Origin: Limanda limanda
Taxonomy: Eukaryota; Chordata; Actinopteri; Pleuronectiformes; Pleuronectidae
DNA length: 64,000 nt
Direction: 5' to 3'
Assembly: GCF_963576545.1 (NCBI RefSeq)
Contig: NC_083653.1
Span: 15,535,358 to 15,599,357, forward strand
Below, piece by piece: positions 1 through 13,035 of the stretch (position 1 is the stretch's first letter; every line of letters begins with the position of its first letter). Below the pieces are notes generated by a model. It worked only from the letters and a program-made list of their open reading frames with translations. It was not told where the DNA came from and did not search any database. The position numbers were made by a program, and so were the translations under genes.

Positions 1-345
1 CCTTTGTCGGAGACACCTCCCAGACACACGGCTCCAATTATAACAGGCCCCGTCTCTGCCAAATCCCTGAATAGGACCTCCATTACGCCTGATTTCAACA
101 TATTTCATAAAGGATCCTATCTTGCCAGGTGACTTAACCTGACAAAAGAGGCAGATTAATTGGCTCTTTGGAAAGTGGCCAGCTAATGGAACATCTAAAA
201 AGGAGAGTTAATGGTGTATTTTCATGATAAAAAAGGCCACCGCTGCCATTAGCAAGGACCCACTGTCCACTCGTCAGAAATAACACTGGCCTGCCCTTAC
301 ATTTCCGGCTCCCAAGCCCAATTAATGCAGTTAAAGGTTTTATTT
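1..345. promoter_or_regulatory. Candidate conserved noncoding element
   Basis: Balanced, non-repetitive sequence rich in homeodomain-like ATTA/TAAT words (TCCAATTATAAC, GATTAATTGG, CCCAATTAATGCAG) with no open frame. This texture is typical of vertebrate developmental enhancers, but conservation cannot be seen from one genome. Confidence 0.3.
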
Positions 346-932
346 CATACTGTTACGGTTTTCTAGTTATGAATTTGGGGAGTTTTGTACAATTCATTCT
401 GCTATTATGGTGATGTGATTCTTTTATTTCCCCTCCAATACTCATTAAGAAGAAGAAAATCATTTTCCCAGAACAAATGATGCTATCATTATGTAGTTAG
501 AGTGCAAAAATTATCAAAGGACAAAAAAATGCTTTGAGGCTGTTGAGGGATATAAACTGAGTATCGCTGTTTTACGATTCATTTACCTTCAAAACTAGGA
601 ATGACCCTTTCACTTTGAATTTAGCGATTCTCTTTTTAAGCTCAACTTTCAAAACAGACACTTTTCCTGATCGCACGCCCCTGTAAAAAAAGGTTAATTG
701 TTTTTTTTTCTTCCTGAGATGAGGAGCTTCATGTCAAAACAATCATCTTTGAAGAGGAAAGAGAAAGTGTTGAGTGGGGATGAATGCGGCGCAGGCCACC
801 GCCAGCATGAACTGTGACAAATACGCCGCTCTGGACGGGACACAGCCCGGCAATGGAGATTGATGCAGGGAGCAGTCGTCGCTTTTCCTTCTGCTTCTCT
901 GCCTCCTTTTCACTTTATCTCTTTCTCTCTAA

Positions 933-933
<1 letters not shown>

Positions 934-1001
<68 letters not shown>
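934..1001. repeat. (CA)n microsatellite
   Basis: 68 bp of uninterrupted CA. It generates spurious Thr-His frames on the plus strand. Confidence 0.98.
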
Positions 1002-1004
<3 letters not shown>

Positions 1005-3814
1005 GACACGAGCATGCTGTACTCAAACGTTCACACAAGAGTGGGACTCACTTGTACATCAGCGCGAGCACTACTTGTGTATTATAGAGTGGACGGGATC
1101 TGATGCAAGCCAGTGGGCCCCAGACCTCCGTTCTCATCTGTGTCCTTTGTCGTCCCAGAGCGCACTCAGTCCTGATGTGTGCAGCCAGTTGAACCACAGC
1201 TGCTCAACCCTGGCGGCTGCATATCCAGAGCAAGTCGAAGGCATCTCATTTCCTCTGAGTTCTCTTAAAAACACAACAGAGTTGCACGAGCGATACGGAG
1301 CATGGAGAACAAACAAATTACACAGTCTTTTGAAAGGAAGCAATCTTCAGTTCTCCCAAGATTCATGAGGAATAATAAAAATATACTTATCAGAGGGCAA
1401 AATACAGAGTTTACGATTCAGGGAGTTGACAAACAAGCCAGAAAGTTTTATGTTACAGCAAGAGCTCTTTCCTACAAATATATTTTTGAATTAAAAGAGC
1501 GAAGCAACGTTTTTGTTTCTTCCTCTCTGGATGAAATCACGCTGAAATAAGGCTCAGAGGAGAACACGCTGCACCTGTCAGTGGTCGCTCAGGGCAGCAG
1601 TCAGCGGCTGTCGTTCGCTACGTCTCCCTCCATCCCCCATCCATCCATCCCTCCATCCATCCCTCTGGCTGATGCGCAGTCACAGTCATGCAAGCGCAAA
1701 AAATACAAACAAAAAAAACGTCTACAGCAAAGCATCTCTTGAACCCAAATGAAGTGCCATTTGCGAGAGCATATTTTACTCATCCATAATGTGTTACCAG
1801 GAAACAAAAAGCACGAGCATGTGTTTTCACACAGAAAAACCTGCGCTGGCTCAAAAAGGACACTGAGCCGTGGTCATTTCAGCTGAGTGGGTTTGTTAGC
1901 GACGTGAGGCTAAACATGGGCACACGCCCTATTGAACACACACGTGGGAATCAGAGAGTGAGTGAGAGAGTGTGTATGTGTGTTTTTTTGGGGGGGACAT
2001 TCAATGCTGTGTTTTAAGCAGCAGGTCGTCCATTTTTCACACTAAAGCAGACACACACTCCTATCCACTCAAAGCAAAGCAAATAGATACGACAATCCAT
2101 GTGTCATTTATTTGATGCCGCTGTGGCACTGAATGTCACACACACACACACACACTAAGAGGCGTTAGTCTTCGCTGACAGTAGCGGAATGGGAAATGCA
2201 CTGTGGACATTTGTCATCTGTGTTAGCGGATGGCGGCCTCCTGGCGGTTTCTCTGCTTCCTCTGACAGGTTTGAGAGGCTCCCAGTTAGACACATTATCC
2301 CTGCCTTCCTGCCTTTCAACCCATTCTGATCCGTGGACATCCTGCCTGCCTGAATGTGTGTGAGTGTGTGTAAGAATAAGAAAAGGGTGATGTTTTGTTC
2401 GGCTGTGCGGCATAATTTTCCCTGGGAGTTTAGCAGTAGAGGCAATCTGACCGGGTCTGCAGAGCATGTGCATCTGCTACCGCTGAGGGTGTCGACATGG
2501 TGTGTTTGTGCACTTGGTCGAGAGAGGAAGTCACAAGGTGTTATATGGGATGCATTTCAGAGTACAAGCTGATAAACATATGGACTTGTCATTAAAAACT
2601 CCAAGGAGAACGGAAGAGGGGGGAAAAAGTGTGTTTTGGCGGAACAGCTTCAAAGTAGCATCTCCATATGTCGTCAAGCTCCTGCAGAAACTTCCCATAT
2701 GCTTTTTATTAAGTATGAGAAAAGATCACAACCTGTACTTTTTTTTAATGCACAATAGGCTCTGTATCTCTCCATCTGCGCTGTAGCTTTTATGATTTGA
2801 ATCCATTACATGTTAAGAGTATACACAGATCGCTTGGATGAGTGGGCGAGAAGATGAAAATGACAGGTCACACCATTCGCCTGGTGAGACGGCGCTCGCA
2901 CTCCCTCTGCGTGCCGGTGCATGAGTGAGTGGCTGCTTGAGAGCTCGTTGGGAAGGGAAAGAAAATGGGAGTCAGATGTATTCAGCCCGCTCTTGTGTGC
3001 TGAGTGCACGCACGTCACTCATTAGCCTGGGTTTAGTGAGTATTCTCATTTACCTGGTTCATGTCACACGTAGACAAAATAACAATCTAACCCTTTTAGC
3101 ACAGCATTCATAATGGCGTGCACCAGAGGCATGCACTCCTCACTCACGGGTGCTTCCGGAGAGGATGGTAAAAGCCTCCATGCCTTCGCTTCCATCCATA
3201 TTTACCAGACATAACACCTGAGGAAGGTTTCGCTCTCTGTTTAAATATCACTTCTGTTACTTACCTTTCGGATTAGCTTTTCAGATACAGCAAAACCTGC
3301 CTTCGGCTCAGTATCAGAGATGTAAGAAATCTTGACTTATACGCATAAAGCACAAGACTGGAGTAATTTCACTTACTGAAGAAGTAAGCCTCAGTTGCAT
3401 GTTGGAAATATTATTGTAATCCCATGAGTTTATCTGCCTCCAAAAGAGGAGATTTAATCCACACACGGGTGAAAGAATTTTGGCAGTTTGGCTTTTGAGC
3501 TAAAAAGAAAGGGTGAGACAGGAAGAAGAGATGGAAGAATGAAAGGGCTAAACCATTTAGAGTTTGTTGTATGATATTAATGTCATTGTGCAGAGTGATG
3601 ATCTTTTCTAAAGAAGGACATTTTCTCTGCCTCCATAAGACCAGAATACTTAATAATTACTTCACCCTTCAAAAACATTCTTCAGCTGCACTTTCTGTAG
3701 AGGCTTTCAAGGATATGTCTGTTCCATGAAGCTACACTTACTGGAGGCCAATGATGATGTTTCTCATCCTTCAACTTAACAAACATGGGGCAAAATGTCC
3801 TTTTTAAATATTTA

Positions 3815-3845
3815 TGATTATTATTATTATTATTATTATATTATT
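3815..3845. repeat. (TTA)n microsatellite
   Basis: Run of ATT/TTA triplets with slight decay at its right end, in AT-rich intron. Confidence 0.9.
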
Positions 3846-4004
3846 TTATAGGTTGTGTAAGTGTACCTGTTGGTGATTTCATATTTTTGTCGATAAAATT
3901 AAAATGTGATCACAAAAAACAAAATGAAGTTTTGGTCCCTGCCATGTTGTGCTGGTGACATTTGCACAGTATTGATGGAGTGGTACAGCTGTGCTTGTTC
4001 AGCA

Positions 4005-4175
4005 TGATAAGTAGCCTACCTAAAATGGCAGAAACCATCTTTCGGGAAATGTATTCGACTTGAACTTTGATTTTATTACTTTGCTCCATGTCCCATCTGC
4101 TAACATGGAGGGAACAGGGTTTATGAGTTATACTGCAGTCAGCCACCGGGGCCAATCGAGATGTTTTGACTTACC
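4005..4175 (-). mobile_element. Teleost interspersed repeat family I, minus copy
   Basis: Read on the minus strand it has GGTGGCTGACTGCAGTATAA, CTCCATGTTAGCAGATGGGA and ATGGAGCAAAG, matching the core of the other family I copies at 31170, 47905 and 59970. I recall this as a common unclassified fish repeat; class and true ends are uncertain. Confidence 0.7.
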
Positions 4176-4204
4176 TTTTGGGAATTGTCATATTGTTATT
4201 GTTA

Positions 4205-4560
4205 CCTAAATGCTAGCCTTGGCCTGCTTGCATGCTGATGTTCATCAGGTATAATGTCGACCATGTTCACCATCGTAGATAAGCATGTTTGCTTGCTAAC
4301 CTGTATAAGTTAGCACTAAACACATAGTACAGTTGAAGCTAATAGAAATGTCATTTGTTTTGTGGGTGATCAGTAATGAACCAAATTATTATACAAAGTG
4401 AAAATTGGACATCCTGATGCTGCTCGATGGAGTCAATAGGATTTATCCTCTGAGACCCTGAAAATCCGTGAGCTTTGACCAACGTTATTGAGTCGGTCCG
4501 ACTGACAGACCATCGTCTTCAGAACATGCTGCTAGCACGGCTAACAAGCTTACCTGTTAC
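4205..4560 (+). mobile_element. Teleost interspersed repeat family II
   Basis: Shows a run of GCATGCTGATG, TTAGCACTAAACACATAGTA, then ATCCTCTGAGACC, and ends near CTGCTAGCACGGCTAAC. This is the order of a widespread fish repeat that I know only by consensus. Related copies are at 46400-46640 (plus) and 62395-62645 (minus). Probably a nonautonomous DNA element. Confidence 0.6.
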
Positions 4561-5274
4561 AGCAGACTGCTTTTCACTGCCATATCCATTAAACTGATTT
4601 GTAGTATTTGCACAGACAAATAAAGAGCCATTTAAAAGCTTTGCAGAGCAAATATGAAATTACTCCTCCCCCAAAATACATGATTTAAGTATATTTTGTC
4701 AGTGGCAAGCAATTTAAAAGAAAACATGGTAATTACAGTGATTAAAAACCATAACAGGGATGAACCTGACCAGTCCCCCCGTGCACCTGACCCCCACTGT
4801 ATGAAGGCTGTATAACCGCTGCTGGTTAACTGACCTAAATTTGATTTGCATGAAAGCTTGTGATTAGAAAAGGGGCTGCCGCTGCTAATGGCTGTCCATT
4901 TAGCATCCATAAGTGAATTCCCTGTCCTCAATGCCAGCAAACGAAATCATACAAATACAAATAAAAGACGAAGTAGCTCAAAATCCTCCCAGCAGAAAGA
5001 AGAGGAGGATATGGAAAGCATAACTGTCTGTAGCAGCATCAGAGCGACAAGCAAATGTTCTTGGTTTTCTCTTAAAAACACTGTATTTCAAAAGATAAAG
5101 CACGAACCCTGAGTAAAGCATATCTGCAATCATTTCCGCTTGAGTAGTTTCAATGGCTGGCACGAAGTGAGACTTTTTTTTTTTTTTTTTCTGTGGGGCC
5201 CGATACTTTGGATTTGAATATTAGCAGCAAGTGTGCAACTCTCCCTCATTTCCATGCCGATGTATGCGTGTGTG

Positions 5275-5452
5275 GGAGGAAGAGCGAGGAGCAGGAATGG
5301 AGGCGGCGAGAGAGAGAGACAGAGAGAGACAGAAAGTGAAAAAGAAGTGGGAGAGATAGTGAGTGAGTTAGAACTAGAGAGGAAGAGTATATTTTTTTCA
5401 GAAAGAAAGGCATGGAGAGAGAGAGATGAGGGAGGAAAAGAGCCCGGAATTA
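5275..5452. repeat. Purine-rich tract
   Basis: Almost entirely G and A on the plus strand for about 170 bp (GAGAGAGAGACAGAGAGAGA and similar). Such tracts can form triplex DNA. Confidence 0.85.
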
Positions 5453-5454
5453 AC

Positions 5455-5497
5455 CCACCACACACACACACACACATACAGGGGGGGGGGGGGGGGG
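5455..5497. repeat. CA run followed by G17 homopolymer
   Basis: A short CA array runs directly into 17 consecutive G (5481-5497). Long G runs are rare in fish introns and prone to assembly and polymerase error. Confidence 0.95.
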
Positions 5498-6029
5498 TAT
5501 CCCCCATTTAATCCATGCTTGTTTATTTAATCGGAGGTCAGCCTCAGTGATTTGACATTTGTCTTAATCTCCTGGACAAGATTTTCAGTCAAACCAGCCT
5601 TTGGACCAAAGACACCGGACCAGATTAACAACAAATATGACCACGACCAAAACGTGATTACAGCGCGATACAGTCACGCTACAGACCTCACTGCAGCAGC
5701 GTGTCCATCTGTCTCTCTCTGTTTTCACCATGTGCAAATATGTGCATATTTGTGGGTGTGTTTTAGGTGTTTTCACTCTATGTAGTAGTCCTTACCTTAG
5801 TTTTTGATTCCAGAGACCAGATGCTGCGTCTTTGAGGGAGTTTTACTGCCATTTTCAAAGATGTTTGGCAAGTGAAGACAGGACACAACAGATGTGGGTC
5901 TGTGTGTAGCTAAGGTTTGCAGATGGTACATATGCTTTTGTTTTGTTTTTACTTCATCTTAAGGTAAAGGAAAGTTAACTTGGGGTGTGTGTGTGTTTGT
6001 AAGTGTACATGTGTGATCGCACATAGGAC

Positions 6030-6215
6030 ATTTCGGTAAAGTGAGGACATCTTGGCCGATCCTCACTTTCCCAGAGGGTTTATAACGTGTAAGGACTTCT
6101 ATTAAGGATTTGATTTGGGTTTAGGTTAGGGTAAGGCATTTAGCTGTGGTGATTTAAATTAGAGTAACAGGCTAGGGACTGCATTATGCCAGCCAGTGTC
6201 CTCACAATGATAGTA
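6030..6215 (+). mobile_element. MITE-like element with GAGGACA / TGTCCTC ends
   Basis: The left part has GTGAGGACATCTTGG and GATCCTCACTTTC, the middle GGTTTAGGTTAGGGTAAGG, and the right end CAGTGTCCTCACAATGATAG. This is a familiar fish repeat with complementary ends, flanked by TG runs as usual. The class is not proven. Confidence 0.6.
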
Positions 6216-8344
6216 GTACGTGTGTGTTTGTGTGAGAACAAGCACTGATGGATGTGGGTGTAGTTTTCACCGTGTGCCAAGACAATACTGCTAATGAGAA
6301 CATGTGTGTGGAGCCCTTACGCAGCTTCTTCCGTCCATCATGTCCTGAACTCTTGACCTGTTTGACTGGTTCTGCTCAGAGTTCACCTACTCTTTGAATT
6401 CTGAAGGCAGCTTGCAGTGTTACCCACACTATTGTATTCTATTTGTAGGAGAAGGTGACTGGCTTCTTACTTCTAAACAAAATAAATAGCTAGACAATGT
6501 GTACAGCTTCACTGCGTCACGCTGTGTAGAAGAAGTAATGTGTTGGGGTTTGGTTGTTGCGGTTTGATAAGCTTACCGATTGCAATGGGTCAGTGACGAA
6601 TGCACCTCGAATGACAGACACTCAGATAGGGTCAGTAAAGAGACATACAGGGATAGTGAAAACTTTATGAATTTATTTAAGGTCCACAAGAGCGAAATCA
6701 ATGTGCAGCTCTGCAGTGAAATAAGATTTATCCCATTTTAATAGTAAAAGAAGTAGAAAATCAATATGTGGCTGCAAATGTTAATTTGTGGTGGGCCACA
6801 CACACACATACAGACAGATATCTTTCCCAGGATCCACTGCAAATGAGGCCGGGACACTCTTAGTTGTGTGATGCAAAGTTATACACCGACACACTGACAG
6901 TGGCAGGTAATTCAGAGTCTCCAGTCCTTTTGAGCTGCATGTTACACACATGCAAACTCCTAAAGAAACATTTATGTGCAGGGCCCTTCGCTCCAATGCC
7001 GACTGCTGAAAGTAGGAGCAAGTTTTTATTTTGCACGTAACAGTGGCTGTTTGAGCACATTTATTTATACCATGGCACTGAGCTCACCTCCCGACTGAAA
7101 CTGCAGCATATGCAGTTTTAATTTAGCTCTGAGGGTCAGGACGGTCAGTGACAGACCTTTTTCAGGTGACCCGCAAATCTCATGAGCCAAAATCAACCTT
7201 AAAATCCAGTAAAGTTGAGTCCTTAAGTCTGATATGTCTTTTTAATATTAGTCTGACACGTCATAAGGATCAAGTAGGTGAGGTTGAGGCAAAACCTGAA
7301 GAAGTTTAGGTTGTAATAGAAAAGCAAAGCAGGAAGCCTGGAGCTTAAGTCACCTCGGTTTGTGTGTGACAGGACTCAGTAATTACTGGGTCAAATCTTG
7401 CACTATAGGGGAACTTTAATTGGAAGCAGTAGCTTATCCTGAGCTAGTGATTCTTCCCTAAAGAATATCTCTGTATGCTAAGCAGCTTGCTTTGCTCTCA
7501 CCTTCTCACAGCGTTTGAGCTGAGGCGCTGGGAGCGACCGTCACTGTTTATGTGGGTATTGAGCTGTTTGTTTGATAAACTGTTGGGTAAGCTGTGTGCG
7601 TTCGTGAAAGAGAGGGGCGAGCGTTTGGCTCCGAGCTCGCTGGCAGAGAGGAAATGTCATCAGCAGATTTATTTGACTGGCGCAGAACCGTCACATCCTC
7701 TCTCCCATCCTCTCTTCAGTCCTCTTCAGTTCAGTTAGCGTGTCTTTTCAATTTCCTTGTCCTGCTACCGCTCTCCTTTTCCTGTGTCCTCTCCTCTCTG
7801 CTGTCCCTTTCCCCTCTTGTCCTCCTCTTTGTCCCCTCTCCTGTTATCTTCTGCTGTCTTATTTCCTCCTTTCTGGTCCGATGCACCCGGGACACCGGCA
7901 GCAAACAAATGGGACACATGCCAGAGGAGGAAAAAAAGCCTCAGGTGGGAGAGGGAGATGCTTAGGCAGAGTGTCAGCTTATCATTTGTTCTCCCCCTGA
8001 ATAATGTGTTTTCTGCGAGTGTGTTGTTCTGTCGCTCTCCCTCGCGCCGCTCGGTCACGCTGCTTTGAGCCGAAAAAGGTCAGCGGGGGTCAGACTCCGT
8101 CCAGCTCCCTGTCGCTCCGTCCACACTTGTTCGCAGCTTTTACTGTCGACACAGATGAGACTCCCATGGGGGTTAGAGACCAGCACACGTACACATGTAC
8201 ACAACCACAGAGAGAGCAGGAGGAGCTATAGACAAAGTTGCCATGGGAACAGGCTGTCCTGTGTCTGAAAACCTTTATGATATAGCATACATAAATGGTA
8301 TATGTATGCACACCCAGTGGTGGAACAAACCAGCACACACACAA

Positions 8345-8425
8345 ATACTCAATTCAATTCAAATTTGTTGTATAGTACCAAATTACAACAAACATCATCT
8401 TTACAAAGTAAGGTGGAGACGTATA
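8345..8425 (-). mobile_element. LINE/SINE-like 3' tail, minus strand
   Basis: CAATTCAATTCAAATTTGTT followed by GTATAGTACCAAATTACAAC. Reversed, this is the GCGCTATA..AATAAAATTGAATTGAA tail that ends many fish retroposons. Confidence 0.6.
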
Positions 8426-9382
8426 TAATATATATATACACACACATATTGTATGATGCTATGGTCAAAGATTTGTATTATTATCAGGTTCCTCACTGTT
8501 AAAGCTCCCTCAGAAGAAAAGGGGCCAATTTAAAGCTATATCGGGTCAAAATGTGTCTGATTTTTGTTCAATGTTCACATCTCTAGCAAGTAGTGTCTCC
8601 GGGCTAGAATGTGTTACATGAACCATTATATTAACAGAAGTGGGTCTCGATTTAGCTGCTGCAGACAAATAGCACTCTGAAATAATCAGAAGCAGAAGGT
8701 GCAAGTGGTGCGATATTCCCTGACTTTTTATTTTGGCTCTTGCGGTGTAGCAAATGCACATATAAAAGTGGGATGGTGAGCAGATCCTGCTGAAAGACAT
8801 TTGCCAAATGTTATGTCTGTTATCTCTTTATCCAAAGTTCAACGTCTCCATCGAAGAATTAGAAGGTTCTCGAGTTTCTTTCACTTTGTTTTTGAAATGT
8901 AATGAAATGAGTAAATACACCGATAATGAGGCACACATGATAAAGGCGTATCTGCGTTCTGAAGGATATTTTTCTCGTTTGTCTTGCTTTGCCAGGTCCT
9001 TTTCTCCTGCACAAGTACAGAAATAGAACGCATGCAGGGTGTTGAACTGCAGCTTTGAGGGCCTGACACTGACAGTAACGGATCTAAGGGTCTCACTGCA
9101 AATAGGTTTTCACACTCTAACAGCCCCGTGCTTTTATAAAATATCACATGAGATATTACATGAGCAGCTTTCCCTATCATCTCTAAAAAAATAAATAAAG
9201 GGTTATTTGGGTACCGGGGAAAAAAAAATCCTATAATGAGATTGGGAGTTAATCCAGCTGTTCTGAGGAAGATGTTAGTGTCTTTGTTCACTGACTCTGA
9301 TCCAGTGTGTTTTTATCTGCTATTTGCTTGTAAAATCTCTTTGATCATTGCTGGCACATTCACTCAGTCCAAACTAGTTTAG

Positions 9383-9772
<390 letters not shown>

Positions 9773-10869
9773 TGACAGTAGAAGATAGGTTCATGATCTG
9801 CCATCTACTGGTGTAATTGATTCAGAACACTTATTGGAGCTCTCTTCATGACAACACGGAAGCAAGTCAGTTCTTTGAAATGGGCTTTTCTATCTTGGGC
9901 ATGTCTCGTCTCGCGGTTACATTTTTTAGTCACGCCATGACACCAGACTCCAAACACAATCTGCCAAATACCGTGAGAATGAACACATTACAAAACATCT
10001 CAATAAATTATCAGACATGTCGAATTGAAATACAAGTGAACACAGAAGGATGCTCATCCAGACGTGACACGGAAGGACATTTACTGATTAAATTAACACC
10101 TTGTTGAACGCTTGGTGTGAAAAAACTTCTTGAAATGTCCCTTCAGACCTGAACAAAATGTAAATGAATGAAAGAAGCAGATCCTCATGGCACATCGTTC
10201 CACAATGAACAACAAAACATTAGTTTCAGAGAAAAAAATTACAATATGGGCAGGTAACGCATCTGTAATAACAACATTTTAGTATTTTAATTTATCATTT
10301 TAAACTTTCATCAAATTAATCGTTAATCTATTTAAATGTTTGTTGCGTAGAATTATGATGAAGGTTGATAATCATTTATCAATGTATCCTGAACAATTTA
10401 TGTAACCCCACTTATTTGCTCCCATAAACAACCATCCACTATTCATAATATTAGAGGTAATACAGTGGTCAAGGAGTCACTGACTTGCCATTGCAGTGTA
10501 TTAATTTGTGCCCACAGCTGGAAAGCAATGGCTTAGAGCTCTGTGATGTTTTCCACACAATGGGTAGACGGTAGTATTTCCAGATGACCATTTTTTACTT
10601 TCCACTGTCAAACAACTCTTCTTCTGAGGCCAAGCCTGACAGAGGCTACCACAAAAGCTGAAAGTCGCCAAGCAGAACATTGGCTTCCCGTGGTTTCTGT
10701 GTGCTACCGAGTTCTTTTACAGAGAACATGTTAACATCTCCTGTCACAACTTCTGAACGCCAGCGAAGGCACGGCCGGGTCTCTCCTCGCTTTCCTGAGC
10801 AACCCAGCCAACCGTCCCCTGTCCAACTACCGCCGATGTCCAAGCCATTGAAGACCCGTGTTTGTTTAC

Positions 10870-11240
10870 ATCATTAAAATCAAAGAATCATTCATGGAAA
10901 TTGGAAGGCGGCTGCAAATTGCTTTTGGCCGCTAGATTTCCCCCCCCTCAGGTCGGCCAGGGACCTCGTCTTTCCCCCCGTAAAGAGCCGGCTAATTGCG
11001 GTGTCTGCCGGGCGTTATGAGCCTTGCCCCAGCACACCTTACCATTCAGCACGAGTCATTTTCTGCTTGGTAGAATAAAGATAATTGCCTAACAAATGGC
11101 ACTTTATGCGGAGGTCAGTTCACCAGCCAACTCTTGTTGTCCGTCCAATGTGTGCGTTTGTGAGTCAACAAATGCTGGGGGAATTGCGTTAGGTTAATAT
11201 TTTTGCTTTCTTAATTGCCTTTAATGCAGTCGCACGAGGG
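10870..11240. promoter_or_regulatory. Candidate conserved noncoding element
   Basis: A stretch with GCTGCAAATTGCTTTTGGCC, GAGCCGGCTAATTGCGG, AGATAATTGCCTAACAAATG and TTCTTAATTGCCTTTAATGC. The repeated AATTGC words and the absence of repeats or frames suggest a regulatory element, by inference only. Confidence 0.3.
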
Positions 11241-12714
11241 TTTATAAAGAGTCGTTTGCCTCTCGAGAGGAGACATTTGTGGCTTTACATGCGCACAGCG
11301 TTGTCCCATTACTCATCCTCGATCCAGCGGTTTCTCTTTGTTCTCAGCAGTTTTCTCCAAGTGCTTTCTGCCAAGGCCCATTTCATAGTGTTTGGTATGT
11401 GCATATCATATACGTCCTACAGCCCCATTATGCAGGCTGAAGTGAGTATTGATTTGCAGCAGCTTGTGGCTCTGTACAACAGAATTATATAAATGCATAA
11501 ACGCTGCTGGGATGAATACATTCATGATGCATTGTACCCCGATGGCTTATGGGATGAGAAATATATGTAAGTTTTCCCACATCAAGTTTTGAACTCCTGC
11601 AGCTGAAGTTGTTATTAAGACTGGCAAAGTGTGCTTTGTGTTTGTGTGTCTATTTCATGAGGTGGAAAATGTGTGTACGCTGATTCTTTGTTCGGATAAA
11701 TAAGAACCTACTCCGACATTTTGTTTCGTTGTGTGTATTCCTGAAGGCCTGAGCATGTTTTTTTTGTTCATGCCTGAGCATGCATCTCTGTGTCGGCAGT
11801 CGTAATTGTTTGTGTGCATGCATGTGTTGCTCAGCCATCTGCTGCATTGGACAGGATGGGCCCAGCACAGCGGGGGGGCACCGTCACTGGGACTGCAGGC
11901 TAGACGTCGGGGACTAGCACGTGGACATGCAGGACAGAGAGGAAGATTGAATAAAAGCTGGTCGCGGAGCTTGAGGTTGCTGAACAATGTGGTTGCCGTG
12001 CAGAGGACCAGAAAGTGACGGGACGTGGGAGAACAAGAGGAGAGGTCGGGATGTGGTCGGAGGGAGCGAGGCGGAGAGGGAGCCGCAGGGAATCGGAAAT
12101 GAAATTTTGAAGGGCAGACGTTTGATTGAGTTTATTCCCGGAGCTTGTGTCTACTTGTGTAAGCAGTAAGTGAGCGTGTGGGCGTGCGTGTTTCTGCGTG
12201 TGTATTTTAAATGTGCGCAAGCAGATGGGGCACCACCTGAGCTCGGTTGATAAGTCTGTCAGGCGGAAAAAAGAAAGGAAAACTGCCATCCGTGAAGCAC
12301 TTCTTGCTGAGCACAGTCAATCTGTGAACTTGTGAGTCGCGTGCATATGTGAATGTATAATAGTGGGAGTGTTTGTGCTCGTGCGGTGTGTGTGTGTGTG
12401 TGGACACGTGTTTAAAGTGACTCAAACCTTCTGTCTTTTTACCAGTGATAAATAAAGAAGCTTTTTTTTTGGTGAGACAGAATTTAAACTAACACTCCTT
12501 CAATTTAGTCCAATAATAGAAGTTAAAGTATATAAATATATATTAATACTTTAACATTGAAGCCAGTATCAGTGTTTGGAATAGCAGTAGTTTAAAGAGC
12601 AACTTGCAGTTTGTAGATAGCAGTAAATCAGTGTGTAGGGAAATTCTAAGAAATATGCTCAGACTTGTTTGTTAACATTAATAATATTAATAATAAAAAC
12701 TACAATGAAAATCG

Positions 12715-13035
12715 TAAGAGCGCAAACCTCCGCCAAGTCCCAACAGTGCCCTTTAGTTCAATCAAGCTTCACCAAATTACACACGCTCATAGATATCAGT
12801 TCCCTAAATATGCCTTTTCATCTAAATTCATGAATTATTCCCTGGGAAGATGTGAAAATGTTTAGAGGCGCCTGTACGGAATGTTGGAGACAGAGAAAGA
12901 ATTATTCCTGTATCTTCCCCATAATCTGGATCCGCACCACAATGAAATAAATTCTTCCCTGACTCATACAATGTCTTTTTACCAAGGTTTGTGGAAATCT
13001 GCTTGGCTGTTGTTGTGTAATCTTTCTAACAATAG
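12715..13035 (+). mobile_element. Teleost interspersed repeat family III
   Basis: Contains AACCTCCGCCAAGTCCC, CTCATAGATATCAGT, ATTATTCCCTGGGAAGATG and GGAAATCTGCTTGGCTGTTG in the order of a common fish repeat. Smaller related scraps are at 32355-32395 and 51665-51760. Orientation relative to the element's own strand is unknown. Confidence 0.65.

Noticed and set aside
814..1368. 184-codon plus-strand frame
   Set aside because: Its core is a Thr-His run from the CA array and the rest has no protein character; it is intron.
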